Below are positions 52,113 through 60,314 of a stretch of 64,000 nucleotides of DNA, in pieces. The stretch covers positions 1 through 64,000 of the forward strand of contig DATATV010000052.1 in assembly GCA_036268615.1 (NCBI GenBank), written 5' to 3'. The stretch comes from DATATV01 sp036268615. Its GTDB lineage: Bacteria; Actinomycetota; Actinomycetes; Mycobacteriales; Pseudonocardiaceae. Positions within the stretch are counted from its first letter, which is position 1; every line of letters begins with the position of its first letter. The notes under the pieces are model-generated. The model saw nothing but the letters and a program-made list of their open reading frames with translations. It was not told where the DNA came from and made no database searches. Position numbers and translations under genes: made by a program.

Positions 52113-53296
52113 CGATGGCGGGCGTGGATGGCTTCCAGGAAGCGGGTGACCGCCCGCACGGTGGCCATCGTGCGGGTTGACGCGACCAGGTCGAACGCGT
52201 GGTGCGCATAGGGCAACTCGGCGTAGCCGAACGGTTGCGCCGACACCGCGCGGGCGCGGTCGGCGAACGCCCTGGCCTGGTTGACCGACACGATCTCGTC
52301 CCGGTCGCCGTGCACGACGAACATCGGCGGCGCGGTCCGGTCCACCCGCAGGGTCGGCGACGCGGCCCGCCAGGTGGTCGGGTCCTGGTCATGGTCGGTG
52401 TCGAAGATGACCTTGCGGACGTAGTCGCGCAGCCGGGGCCGGCCGTCGTCGTTGAGCGCGGTCAGGTCGTACACGCCGTAGAGCAGCGCGGCGGCGACCA
52501 CCGAGGTGTCCGCGGCCTCGAAGCCGGGCTGGAAGGCCGGGTCGTTGGCGCTCAGCGCGGCCACCGCGGCCAGCTGGCCGCCGGCCGAGCCGCCGGTCAG
52601 AGCCAGGAACGTCGGATCGCCGCCGAACTCGGTGATGTGCTCGCGCACCCATGCCAGCGCGCGCTTCACGTCGACGATCTGGGCCGGCCACCGGTTGCGC
52701 GGCCCGAGCCGGTAGTCGATGGACACGCAGATCCAGCCGCGCTCGGCCAGGTACCGCATCAGGTGCACGCCCTGGCTGCGCTTGCTGCCACCGATCCACG
52801 AGCCGCCGTGCACCTGGACGAGCACCGGTGCCCGGCCGTCCACCGGCAGATCGGGCGCGCGCCAGAGGTCGAGCACCTGCTCGGGTGCCTCGTCGTGATA
52901 GGCCACGTCCCGGATGACCGACAGCGGCCGCCGGGACCGGCGCGTCCTCGGCTCCACCGGGTGTGGTCCGACCGACTCGGCCAACGCCTGTTCCAACACC
53001 GTGCCCGCCGCGCTCGCCGACCGACCGAGGTCGAGCAGGCCGGCCACGCTGCCCGCGGCGGCCAGCAGGCCGGCGGTGCCCAGCCGGCTGCGGGTCGCGC
53101 CGAGGCCGATGGCCAGGCCGCCGGCGGCCAGGTGCGCGGCGGCGACGGGTAGCGCCAGTTCGCTGCCGCCGATGCCGGGCACCAGTCCGGCCAGGTACCA
53201 CGGATAGCGCCGCCAGGGCGCCCTGCGGGCGAACACGTTGAAGCCCACCCCGGTCAACCCGGCCAGTACCGCGAGCACCGTCCCCGACCGCCGCAC
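52109..53296 (-). CDS. Alpha/beta hydrolase (carboxylesterase) with N-terminal membrane helices
   Basis: A 395-residue esterase. About 110 N-terminal residues form three membrane helices (VLAVLAGLTGVGFNVF; LALPVAAAHLAAGGLAIGLG; AGLLAAAGSVAGLLDL). The hydrolase domain has oxyanion HGGSW, nucleophile GGSAGG, catalytic Asp in HGDRDEIV and His in YAHHAFDLV. Similar to hormone-sensitive-lipase-group esterases such as mycobacterial LipN/LipU types tethered to the membrane. GTG 53296 behind GGGAGG; the frame is open to 53359. Confidence 0.88.
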   Translation of the reverse strand: MRRSGTVLAVLAGLTGVGFNVFARRAPWRRYPWYLAGLVPGIGGSELALPVAAAHLAAGGLAIGLGATRSRLGTAGLLAAAGSVAGLLDLGRSASAAGTVLEQALAESVGPHPVEPRTRRSRRPLSVIRDVAYHDEAPEQVLDLWRAPDLPVDGRAPVLVQVHGGSWIGGSKRSQGVHLMRYLAERGWICVSIDYRLGPRNRWPAQIVDVKRALAWVREHITEFGGDPTFLALTGGSAGGQLAAVAALSANDPAFQPGFEAADTSVVAAALLYGVYDLTALNDDGRPRLRDYVRKVIFDTDHDQDPTTWRAASPTLRVDRTAPPMFVVHGDRDEIVSVNQARAFADRARAVSAQPFGYAELPYAHHAFDLVASTRTMATVRAVTRFLEAIHARHR

Positions 53297-53471
53297 GGCC
53301 ACCTCCCAGCCAGTCCGCGACGCCGTCCGCGCGGGTGATCTCAACCTACCCGGTGCCAACTGCGGGTTTACCGACGCACTTCCGGAAAAACCGCACGTCC
53401 GAGCGGGTGCGCTTGCTACGGTGGCCGCTGGCGGATCGTGTCGGCGTCCGAGCTGAACTCAAGGTGGGAAC

Positions 53472-54002
53472 ATGTTGCTTATCTGGGGTTATCGCAGAAC
53501 CGTGCAGCAGCTGGCGATGCTCATGCTGGTCTGCCGCAGCTGCGGCAACCCGGCCGCGCACACGCTGAAGCGGTTGGTCACGAAGTTCACCCTGTTCTTC
53601 ATTCCGTTGTTCCCGATCGGTTCCGGGAAGTACTACACGCAGTGCACCTTCTGCGGGACCACCAACCAGCTCGACAAGCAGCAGGCGACACAGTTGCAGG
53701 AGCAGCAGCAACAGTTCAACGCCGGCACCGCGGGCAACCCGCCGCCGCAGAGCGGAGCGTTCCCCGCCCAGCAGTACCCGGCCCAGCAACAGCAGATTCA
53801 GCAGTACCCGGCTCAGCAGTATCCCGCCCAGCAGTACCCCGGCCAGCAGCCGCCGCAGAGTGGCCCGTTCCCGGCCCAGCAGCCGCAGCCGGCGCAGCAG
53901 CAGTTCGGTGGCCAGCAGCAGTTCGGCGCGCAGCCCTACGGCAACCAGCAGGCTCCCGGCCAGCAGTACCCGGGCGGTTTCCCGACCCCGCCGCGGAACT
54001 AG
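53472..54002 (+). CDS. Zinc-ribbon protein with Gln/Pro-rich repeats
   Basis: A 176-residue protein. Two CxxC knuckles (VCRSCGNPAAH and QCTFCGTTNQL) flank a hydrophobic stretch (TKFTLFFIPLFPIG) in the zinc-ribbon pattern seen in many actinobacteria. The remaining ~105 residues are Gln/Pro/Ala/Tyr-rich repeats of the form YPAQQ and are probably disordered. ATG 53472 (MLLIWGYRRTVQQ). Monocistronic. Function unknown. Confidence 0.8.
   Translation: MLLIWGYRRTVQQLAMLMLVCRSCGNPAAHTLKRLVTKFTLFFIPLFPIGSGKYYTQCTFCGTTNQLDKQQATQLQEQQQQFNAGTAGNPPPQSGAFPAQQYPAQQQQIQQYPAQQYPAQQYPGQQPPQSGPFPAQQPQPAQQQFGGQQQFGAQPYGNQQAPGQQYPGGFPTPPRN
53690..53990 (+). repeat. CAGCAG-rich repeat encoding YPAQQ units
   Basis: Imperfect tandem repeats of 12-15 bases within the Gln/Pro tail of the zinc-ribbon gene; likely to vary in copy number between strains. 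Confidence 0.65.
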
Positions 54003-54129
54003 GACAGACCGGGCACATCGCCCGCTGTTGTGCCTGTCCCACCCTGTGGTCGCACTACCCTGTGAGTGTCGGTTCGGCCGAAAATGCGTAGGACGCCGAA
54101 CGAAGCGGACCAGGGCAGGGAGGAACAGC

Positions 54130-54690
54130 GTGACGGCAGTGCGCGATGTGCCGGTCATCCCGGGATATGTCGCCGGCACCTGGAACATCGATCCGGTGCA
54201 TTCGGACGTGTCGTTCATGGTGCGACATGTGGGCCTCACCCGGTTCCGGCGTAGTTTCGAGAAGTTCGGCGGCCAACTCGTCACGGCCGAGAACCCGCTG
54301 GACTCCTCGGTCACCGCGACGGTCGACCTGTCCTCGTTCGACACCGGGCTGGAGCCGTTCAACCGGCACCTGCTCTCCGCCGACTACTTCGACGTGGAAC
54401 ACCACCCCGAGGCCACCCTGCGCTCCACCGGGCTGCGGGCGGCGGGGGAGCTGTTCGCGCTGGACGCCGAGCTGAGCCTGCGTGGGCTGACCCGGCCGGT
54501 CACCTTCCAGCTGGAACTGCTCGGGATCGGCATCGGCAGCAGGGGCGAGACCAAGATGGGGCTTTCGGCCAGCACCACCGTGAACCGTGAGGACTTCGGC
54601 ATCGGTGGGGCCGGGACGGTGCCCAGCGGCGCGTTCATCATCGGCGCCCAGGTGCGCATCCTGTTGGAGATCGAGGCCGTGCTCCAGTGA
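54130..54690 (+). CDS. YceI family protein
   Basis: A 186-residue lipocalin-like protein: AGTWNIDPVHSDVSFMVRHVG at the N-terminus, then FDTGLEPFNRHLLSADYFDVEHHPEATL, and LRGLTRPVTF, all hallmarks of YceI. No signal peptide, so cytosolic in contrast to E. coli YceI. Members bind polyisoprenoids. GTG 54130 with GGAGG seven bases upstream. Stop overlaps the MetY start (GTGA), starting a three-gene coupled operon; the reason for linkage with methionine synthesis is not clear. Confidence 0.93.
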   Translation: MTAVRDVPVIPGYVAGTWNIDPVHSDVSFMVRHVGLTRFRRSFEKFGGQLVTAENPLDSSVTATVDLSSFDTGLEPFNRHLLSADYFDVEHHPEATLRSTGLRAAGELFALDAELSLRGLTRPVTFQLELLGIGIGSRGETKMGLSASTTVNREDFGIGGAGTVPSGAFIIGAQVRILLEIEAVLQ

Positions 54691-55979
54691 GCGACCGCAG
54701 CTGGGGCTTTCGGACCCGTGCCCTGCACGCGGGCGGAACGCCCGACCCGACCACCGGGGCGCGGGCCGTGCCGATCTACCAGACCACCAGTTTCGTCTTC
54801 GCCGACAGCGCCGACGCGGCCAATCTGTTCGCGCTGCAGAAGTACGGCAACGTCTACAGCCGGATCGGCAACCCGACGGTGGCCGCGTTCGAGGAGCGGG
54901 TAGCCAGTCTGGAGGGCGGCATCGGCGCGGTGGCCACGTCCAGCGGCCAGTCCGCGGAGTTCCTCACCTTCGCCGCGCTGACCGAGCAGGGTGACCACAT
55001 CGTCTCCGCCGCCGGCCTGTACGGCGGCACGGTGACCCAGTTGGACGGCACGCTGCGCCGGTTCGGGGTGGACACCACGTTTGTCGCCGAGGACTCGGTC
55101 GACGCCTACGCCGCGGCGATCACCCCGCGCACCAAGCTGATCTACACCGAGGTGATCGGCAACCCCTCCGGCACCATCGCCGATCTTTCCGGTCTCGGCG
55201 AACTCGCCCGCGCCAACGGGATTCCGCTGGTGGTGGACGCGACACTGGCCACGCCCTACCTGTGCCGGCCGCTGGAGCACGGCGCGGACATCGTGCTGCA
55301 CTCGGCGACGAAGTTCCTCGGCGGCCACGGCACCACCCTGGGCGGGGTGGTGGTGGAGTCGGGCAAGTTCAACTGGGGCAACGGCAACTTCCCCCGGATG
55401 ACCGAGGTGGTGCCCAGTTACGGCGGTCTGCGCTACTGGGAGAACTTCGGCGAGTACGCGTTCTGCACCCGGCTGCGCGCCGAGCAGCTGCGCGACATCG
55501 GCGCGGTGCTCGCGCCGAACTCGGCTTTCCTGCTGCTGCAAGGCATCGAGACGCTGCCGCAGCGGATGACCGAACACGTGCACAACGCGACCGCGGTCGC
55601 CGAGTGGCTGGCCGCCGACCCCCGGGTCGACTGGGTCAGCTACGCCGGGCTGCCCGACCATCCGCACCACGAGCGCGCCGCGCGCTACCTGCCGCAGGGA
55701 CCGGGCGCGGTGTTCGCGTTCGGCGTGCGTGGCGGCCGGGCGGCCGGCCAGCGGTTCGTCGAGTCGGTCGAGCTGTGCAGCCACCTGGCCAACGTCGGGG
55801 ACGTACGCACACTGGTCATCCACCCGGGTTCGACCACCCACCAACAGCTTTCCGACGAGCAGTTGGTGGCCGCCGGGGTGACGCCGGACCTGGTGCGCAT
55901 CTCGGTCGGCCTGGAGGATGTCGAGGACATCCTGTGGGATCTGGACCAGGCACTGGCGCAGGCGGTGAAGGACGCGTGA
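54687..55979 (+). CDS. metY: O-acetylhomoserine sulfhydrylase (MetY type)
   Basis: A 430-residue PLP enzyme of the Cys/Met metabolism family that makes homocysteine from O-acetylhomoserine and sulfide. Start FRTRALHAGGTPDPTTGARA, RIGNPT, the PLP lysine near residue 209 in HSATKFLGGHGT, and the long insert (PRMTEVVPSYGGLRYWENFG) that separates MetY from MetB/MetZ. GTG start overlaps YceI; stop overlaps the CoA-binding gene. The MetY/CoA-binding pairing is common in bacteria. Confidence 0.93.
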   Translation: MSDRSWGFRTRALHAGGTPDPTTGARAVPIYQTTSFVFADSADAANLFALQKYGNVYSRIGNPTVAAFEERVASLEGGIGAVATSSGQSAEFLTFAALTEQGDHIVSAAGLYGGTVTQLDGTLRRFGVDTTFVAEDSVDAYAAAITPRTKLIYTEVIGNPSGTIADLSGLGELARANGIPLVVDATLATPYLCRPLEHGADIVLHSATKFLGGHGTTLGGVVVESGKFNWGNGNFPRMTEVVPSYGGLRYWENFGEYAFCTRLRAEQLRDIGAVLAPNSAFLLLQGIETLPQRMTEHVHNATAVAEWLAADPRVDWVSYAGLPDHPHHERAARYLPQGPGAVFAFGVRGGRAAGQRFVESVELCSHLANVGDVRTLVIHPGSTTHQQLSDEQLVAAGVTPDLVRISVGLEDVEDILWDLDQALAQAVKDA

Positions 55980-56461
55980 CGGAGAACTGGCAGGGCCCCT
56001 CGGCCCGGGAGCGGCAGCGGATTCTGCGGGAGACGAAGTCGGTCACCCTGGTCGGCGCGTCCAACAACCCGGCGCGGCCGAGCTACTTCGTCGCCACCTA
56101 CCTGCTGTCCTCGACGAACTACGAGATCTATTTCGTCAACCCGCGGCTGGACTCGCTGCTCGGGCAGCCGGTCTACCCGTCGCTGGCCGACCTGCCGCAC
56201 AAGCCCGACCTGGTGTCGGTGTTCCGCAAACACGACGACCTGCCGCAGGTGGCCGAGGAGGTCGCCGACGCGGGGGCCCGCACGCTCTGGCTGCAACTGG
56301 GGCTGTGGCACGAGCCGGTCGCGCACGCGGTCGAGGAACGCGGGCTGACCGTGGTGATGAACCAGTGCGTCAAGATCGAGCACGCCCGCTTCTCCGGTGG
56401 CCTGCACCTGGCCGGTTTCAACACCGGCGTGGTCTCCTCCCGGCGGCGCGCGGGACTGTGA
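55976..56461 (+). CDS. CoA-binding protein (YccU-like)
   Basis: A 161-residue Rossmann-fold CoA-binding domain protein: SVTLVGASNNPARPSYFVA, YFVNPRLDSLLGQPVYPSLAD, TLWLQLGLWHEPVA and VMNQCVKIEHAR. GTG 55976 overlaps the MetY stop. Small proteins of this family are regularly found next to metY and may help its substrate supply or regulation; no biochemical role is firmly known to me. Confidence 0.92.
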   Translation: MTENWQGPSARERQRILRETKSVTLVGASNNPARPSYFVATYLLSSTNYEIYFVNPRLDSLLGQPVYPSLADLPHKPDLVSVFRKHDDLPQVAEEVADAGARTLWLQLGLWHEPVAHAVEERGLTVVMNQCVKIEHARFSGGLHLAGFNTGVVSSRRRAGL

Positions 56462-56479
56462 GGGCGCCGCCGGCCGTGC

Positions 56480-56612
56480 TCAGTCGGTGAAGTCGTTGCC
56501 CCGGCTGACCTTCTCCCACGTGAGCAACTCGGCCCGCACCCCGTGCGTGGGTGATCGGCAGGTCGGTGGCGTCGTCGCCCAGCGGCAGCCGCAGCGGGGT
56601 CGGCTCGACCGG
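56480..56612 (-). pseudogene. 3' remnant of an SDR family oxidoreductase
   Basis: On the minus strand, VEPTPLRLPLGDDATDLP is followed, after a frame change near 56540-56550, by GVRAELLTWEKVSRGNDFTD and a stop at 56480. This is the standard C-terminus of short-chain dehydrogenases (RLPLGxDA ... R.EL..W...S..TDF). No nucleotide-binding or active-site part precedes it; sequence to the right belongs to a LysR remnant. Truncated and frameshifted, so a relic. Confidence 0.6.
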
Positions 56613-57149
56613 GGCGCGGCGGCGGACGCGCTGCGCGGCGGCCGGGCCGATGTCGCCTTCGTCTGGCTGCCCGCCGACCTGACCGACCTGCACGCCGAAC
56701 TCGTGCACACCGAGCCTCGGGTGGTCGGCCTCCCGGCCGGGCATTCGCTCGCCGGCCGGGACGGCATCTCCGTGCCGGAGGTCAACGACGAACCGCTGAT
56801 GTGGACCGAACGCGCACCACGGGCCTGGGTCGACTGGTGGGCGGTCAATCCTCGGCCGGACGGCTCGGCACCGCACTGGGAGCCGCTCAACGACGACGTC
56901 GAGGAGATGCTGGAGAAGGTCGCCGAGGGTACCGCGATCTGTTTCGCCGCAAGCAGTATGGCCCGGTTCTACGCCCGGCCCGACCTGGTCTGGGTACCAC
57001 TCACCGACGTGCCGCCGCTGCGCGTCGTACTGGCCTGGTTGGCCGGTGCCGACACCGACCTGATTCGCGATTTCGCTGACGTGGTGCGGGAACTGGCCGT
57101 ACGCACCGGACCGGTCACGGACGGCCCGCGGTCACCCGGTAGTCGGTGA
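56605..57149 (+). pseudogene. 3' remnant of a LysR family regulator (effector domain only)
   Basis: The plus-strand frame reads DALRGGRADVAFVWLPADL, HTEPRVVGLPAGHSLAGRDG, then EEMLEKVAEGTAICFAASSM and ends at 57149. This is the second half of a LysR substrate-binding domain. The winged HTH and first half are missing and there is no start or ribosome site. It abuts the SDR remnant on the other strand. Its 3' end overlaps the convergent monooxygenase by 35 bases. Not expected to be functional. Confidence 0.7.
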
Positions 57150-58587
57150 AGTCGACCGTCCTGGTGCGCCGGTGGTACTCCAGCACCTGGCCCGGCCAGT
57201 TGGTGGAGATCCGGCCGCCCGGCTCGCGATACCAGCTCTGGCACGCGCTCCACACACTGCGCGCGAGCCGGCCGCGCATCTCGATGTCGAACCGTTCGGC
57301 GGCGGTCGCGCGCACCTCGATGGTGCTGCCCGGGACCTGCGCCAGCCGGCTCAGCGCGGTGACGATGTAGCGGGCCTGGCTCTCCATCATGTAGATGATC
57401 GAGTTGCCACCGAGGTTGGTGTTCGGGCCGTAGATCAGGAACATGTTGGGGAATTCAGGCACGGTGATGCCGAGATAGGCGTGCGCGCCGTCGGACCACA
57501 CGTCGGTGAGCCGGCGCCCGCCGCGACCGGTGATCCGCATCGGCGCCAGGAACTCGGTGCCGTGGAAGCCGGTGCCGTAGATGATCACGTCGACCGGATG
57601 TTCGCGGCCGTCGGCGGTGCGCACGCCGGTCGCGGTGATCGCGCTGATCTGCTCGGTCACCAGAGTGACGTTCGGTTCGCTGATCGCCGGGAACCATTCG
57701 TTGGAGAAAAGTAGGCGCTTACAACCGATCGGGTAGTCCGGCCGGACGGCGGCACGCAACCGGGGATCACGCACCTGGAGTCGGAGCTGCACGGCGAAGA
57801 TGAGTCCGAGCAGCATTGCCAGCGGCCGCATCGAGGTGAGCGCGGCGGTCATCAGCTCGCCCAGCAGCCAGATACCGAACCGGCCGAACAGTCGGCTGGC
57901 CGGCAGTTCGCGGAACATCCGCAGGTGCCACGGCCGGTAGGCACGGTCGGGCTTGGGGATCACGTACGGGGCCGAGCGCTGGAACACCGTGAGCGCGTCG
58001 ACCTGCGGCTGAATCCTTGGTACGAACTGGATCGCGCTGGCGCCCGTGCCGATCACCGCGACCCGCCGACCGGCCAGCGACACGTCGTGGCGCCACCGGG
58101 CGGAGTGCCAGATCGGGCCGGTGAACGTGTCCGCACCGGGGATGTCGGGCACCGCGGGCCGGGACAGTTGGCCGACCGCCGGGATGAGCACGTCGGCCTC
58201 GATCGTCTCGCCGTGACCGGTGTGGATCAGCCAGTGGGCGGTGGCCTCGTCGAACTCGGCGGCCACCACTTCCGTGTTCAGCCGCAGGCGTTCACCCAGC
58301 CGGTAGCCGGCTGCGGTGTCGCGCAGGTAGTCCAGGATGTCCTGCTGGCGCGAGTACCGTCGCGGCCACTTCGGGTTGGGCGCGAACGAGTACGAGTACA
58401 GCGGCGAGGGGATGTCGCAGCCCGCGCCGGGATAGGTGTTCTCCCGCCAGACCCCACCGATGTCGCCGGCCTTCTCCAGGATCGTGACGTCGGTGAACCC
58501 GGTTCGGAGTAACTGGATCGCCGTGCCGATACCGCCGAACCCGGCCCCCACGATGACAATCTTCGGCCCCCGGTTTCGATCCCGCAC
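57115..58587 (-). CDS. Flavin-containing monooxygenase, Baeyer-Villiger type
   Basis: A 490-residue NADPH/FAD monooxygenase. FAD motif IVIVGAGFGGIGTAIQLL, NTYPGAGCDIPSPLYSYSF, the Baeyer-Villiger fingerprint FTGPIWHSARW, and NADPH motif VAVIGTGASAIQ. Members oxidise cyclic or acyclic ketones or activate prodrugs such as ethionamide (EthA type). ATG 58587. Single gene; the broken SDR/LysR pair downstream may once have formed an alcohol-to-ketone-to-ester module with it (speculation). Confidence 0.9.
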   Translation of the reverse strand: MRDRNRGPKIVIVGAGFGGIGTAIQLLRTGFTDVTILEKAGDIGGVWRENTYPGAGCDIPSPLYSYSFAPNPKWPRRYSRQQDILDYLRDTAAGYRLGERLRLNTEVVAAEFDEATAHWLIHTGHGETIEADVLIPAVGQLSRPAVPDIPGADTFTGPIWHSARWRHDVSLAGRRVAVIGTGASAIQFVPRIQPQVDALTVFQRSAPYVIPKPDRAYRPWHLRMFRELPASRLFGRFGIWLLGELMTAALTSMRPLAMLLGLIFAVQLRLQVRDPRLRAAVRPDYPIGCKRLLFSNEWFPAISEPNVTLVTEQISAITATGVRTADGREHPVDVIIYGTGFHGTEFLAPMRITGRGGRRLTDVWSDGAHAYLGITVPEFPNMFLIYGPNTNLGGNSIIYMMESQARYIVTALSRLAQVPGSTIEVRATAAERFDIEMRGRLARSVWSACQSWYREPGGRISTNWPGQVLEYHRRTRTVDFTDYRVTAGRP

Positions 58588-58757
58588 ACCGCTGACCCTA
58601 GGTTTCCTGACTCCGGTTGTCGCGTGGAGGGTCCATTCGGGTCAGTAACGGTCGATGGGCAGCCGATGACGGTCGACGAGCGGTCGGTGGCAGCAGCTGA
58701 CGACTACGTATGCCGGGCCGTTCGGGCCTGCTGCCCCGGTTGAGACATCGGCCACTC

Positions 58758-58785
58758 TTGACATCAGGTTAGCCTTACCTAACTC
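58758..58785 (+). promoter_or_regulatory. IdeR/DtxR iron box overlapping a sigma-70-like promoter
   Basis: TCAGGTTAGCCTTACCTAA at 58764-58782 matches 16 of 19 positions of the consensus TTAGGTTAGGCTAACCTAA. A consensus -35 TTGACA sits at 58758-58763 and TAACTC at 58780-58785 is a fair -10, so the box fills the promoter spacer. This predicts iron-dependent repression of the DoxX-family gene. Confidence 0.85.
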
Positions 58786-58829
58786 TTGGACCGAACCTGC
58801 TTCCTGCCTCCGCGAACGGATCCAGATCC

Positions 58830-59405
58830 ATGACCATCACCGCAAAGACCCAGGTCCGGTCGACCGGCCAACCCATCCCGGTGGACGCCCGCGGCCTGCG
58901 CCGGCTGCACGGCGCCGCGGTCGTCCGTATCGTCTTCGGTCTCGTCTGGGCCATTGACGCGTCCTTCAAGTGGCTGCCCGGCTTCGTGCACGGCGAGACC
59001 CTCGACGACGAACTCGGCGGCGCCAAGAAGATCCAGACGCCGGTCGTGCACCAGTGGATCGAGCTCTGGCACGCCGTGGCCAGCAGCGATCCGGCCGCCT
59101 TCGCCGTGGGTACCGCGATCATCGAGACGCTGATCGCCCTCGGCCTGATCTTCGGCGTGTTCACCAACCTGGTGTGCCTCGGCAGCGCGGTCTTCTCCTT
59201 CGGCATCTGGTCGGCCGCCGAAGGCTTCCACCTGCCGTGGACCAAGTCCGGCATCACCGACCTCGGTCCGTCGGTCGCCTACATCTTCGCCTCGCTCGCG
59301 TTGTTCTTCGCCGTGGCCGGCGCGACCTGGAGCCTGGACACGAGGCTTCGGCCCCGGCTGGGCAAGCTGGCCTGGCTCAGCGGCGCCCCGGCGGTCTCGT
59401 CCTGA
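58830..59405 (+). CDS. DoxX/DoxD-like membrane protein under iron-box control
   Basis: A 191-residue protein with four membrane helices (AAVVRIVFGLVWAIDASFKW; AFAVGTAIIETLIALGLIFG; LVCLGSAVFSFGIWSAAEGF; VAYIFASLALFFAVAGATW). ASFKWLPGF and the FHLPWTKSGITDLG loop match DoxD/TQO-small-subunit-like proteins. The iron box 48-66 bases upstream implies induction in low iron, so a role in iron acquisition or redox adaptation is likely; mechanism unknown. ATG 58830, weak ribosome site. Followed by a hairpin terminator; monocistronic. Confidence 0.85.
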   Translation: MTITAKTQVRSTGQPIPVDARGLRRLHGAAVVRIVFGLVWAIDASFKWLPGFVHGETLDDELGGAKKIQTPVVHQWIELWHAVASSDPAAFAVGTAIIETLIALGLIFGVFTNLVCLGSAVFSFGIWSAAEGFHLPWTKSGITDLGPSVAYIFASLALFFAVAGATWSLDTRLRPRLGKLAWLSGAPAVSS

Positions 59406-59426
59406 CCTCGCCGGCGAACACGAGCC

Positions 59427-59453
59427 GACCCGGGCGCCCTCGCTGCCCGGGTC
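59427..59453. terminator. Hairpin terminator GACCCGGGC-N9-GCCCGGGTC
   Basis: Perfect 9-base stem between the convergent DoxX-like and secreted-protein genes; G/C-only, without a T-tract. Confidence 0.8.
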
Positions 59454-59462
59454 AGCGCGTCT

Positions 59463-60095
59463 CTAGTTCGCGCCCGCCGCGCTGTCCCGCACGTCGAGGT
59501 CGGTCAGGAAGCGGTAGCCGTCGACCGGCCGCGGGTCGCTCAGCGTGCCGGCGGCGCTGACATCGCCGGCGGCCACGAAGGTATCCGGTGCCGCGGACCG
59601 GTCGGTGGTCGCCGATCCGGTGCCGCCCGGCAGGTAGACGCTGACCGCCACGGTCGAGCCCGCGGCCACCGGGAAGGTGACCGCGTCGCTGACCGCGGTG
59701 CCGCCGGCCGGAATGGTGGTGCCCAGCCGGCCGCCGAAGGTGATCTCGCGGTCGGTCCCGGGCGCTACCGCCGGACCGGCGGTGGCCACCGCGATGTGCA
59801 GGTCGGCGACGACCAACGGCTGGTCGCCGAACACGTTGGACAGCTGAATCCGGGCCACCGAACCGGAAACCGCCGGCCGGACGAGCTCGCGCAGGGTCTG
59901 TTGGGCGAAGCCGTTCGCGTCGCCGTGCGCGGTGGCCGACCAGCTGTCCGTCCAGACCGGCGCGATCGCGGGCACGATGTCCACCTCGGGTGCCGCGCTG
60001 CCGGCGGTGGAGAACACCAGCTGGATCGCGGTGAGCAGCAGGCCGACAACAGCGAGCCCGGCCACCGCCCGAGCCACTCTGTTCCGCCAGACCAT
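59463..60095 (-). CDS. Secreted stand-alone N-terminal domain of an SGNH/GDSL hydrolase
   Basis: A 210-residue exported protein: signal sequence with GLAVVGLLLTAIQLVFSTAGSAAP, then a beta-sandwich domain with ELVRPAVSGSVARIQLSNVFG and ITFGGRLGTTIPAGGTAVSDAV. This matches the N-terminal part of actinobacterial SGNH hydrolases of about 400 residues. The protein stops at FLTDLDVRDSAAGAN, exactly where the catalytic GDS block should follow, and a terminator comes right after. It is either a natural single-domain derivative or a truncated gene. ATG 60095. Confidence 0.75.
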   Translation of the reverse strand: MVWRNRVARAVAGLAVVGLLLTAIQLVFSTAGSAAPEVDIVPAIAPVWTDSWSATAHGDANGFAQQTLRELVRPAVSGSVARIQLSNVFGDQPLVVADLHIAVATAGPAVAPGTDREITFGGRLGTTIPAGGTAVSDAVTFPVAAGSTVAVSVYLPGGTGSATTDRSAAPDTFVAAGDVSAAGTLSDPRPVDGYRFLTDLDVRDSAAGAN

Positions 60096-60115
60096 TGATC
60101 GCTCCCGCGCTGATT

Positions 60116-60137
60116 CTTCGGCCAGACCAGGCCGAAG
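60116..60137. promoter_or_regulatory. CTTCGGCC-N6-GGCCGAAG inverted repeat
   Basis: Perfect 8-base dyad about 20 bases upstream of the secreted-protein ATG, in the leader or promoter. Could be an operator or an RNA hairpin. Confidence 0.4.
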
Positions 60138-60314
60138 TTATGGAAACGTTATGGGTGACGGAGGGTCGCCGTCAAGCGACACGACGGATGCGTGACCGGA
60201 AAACTACGCCAACCGAGCGACGACAGTCACTCGTTCGGCGGTGCTGAGCTGCGCAGACATCCGATAGGCGGGCGGTCGGGCTGGCGTGGAAAATACGGTG
60301 CGGGACGGAGGTTT

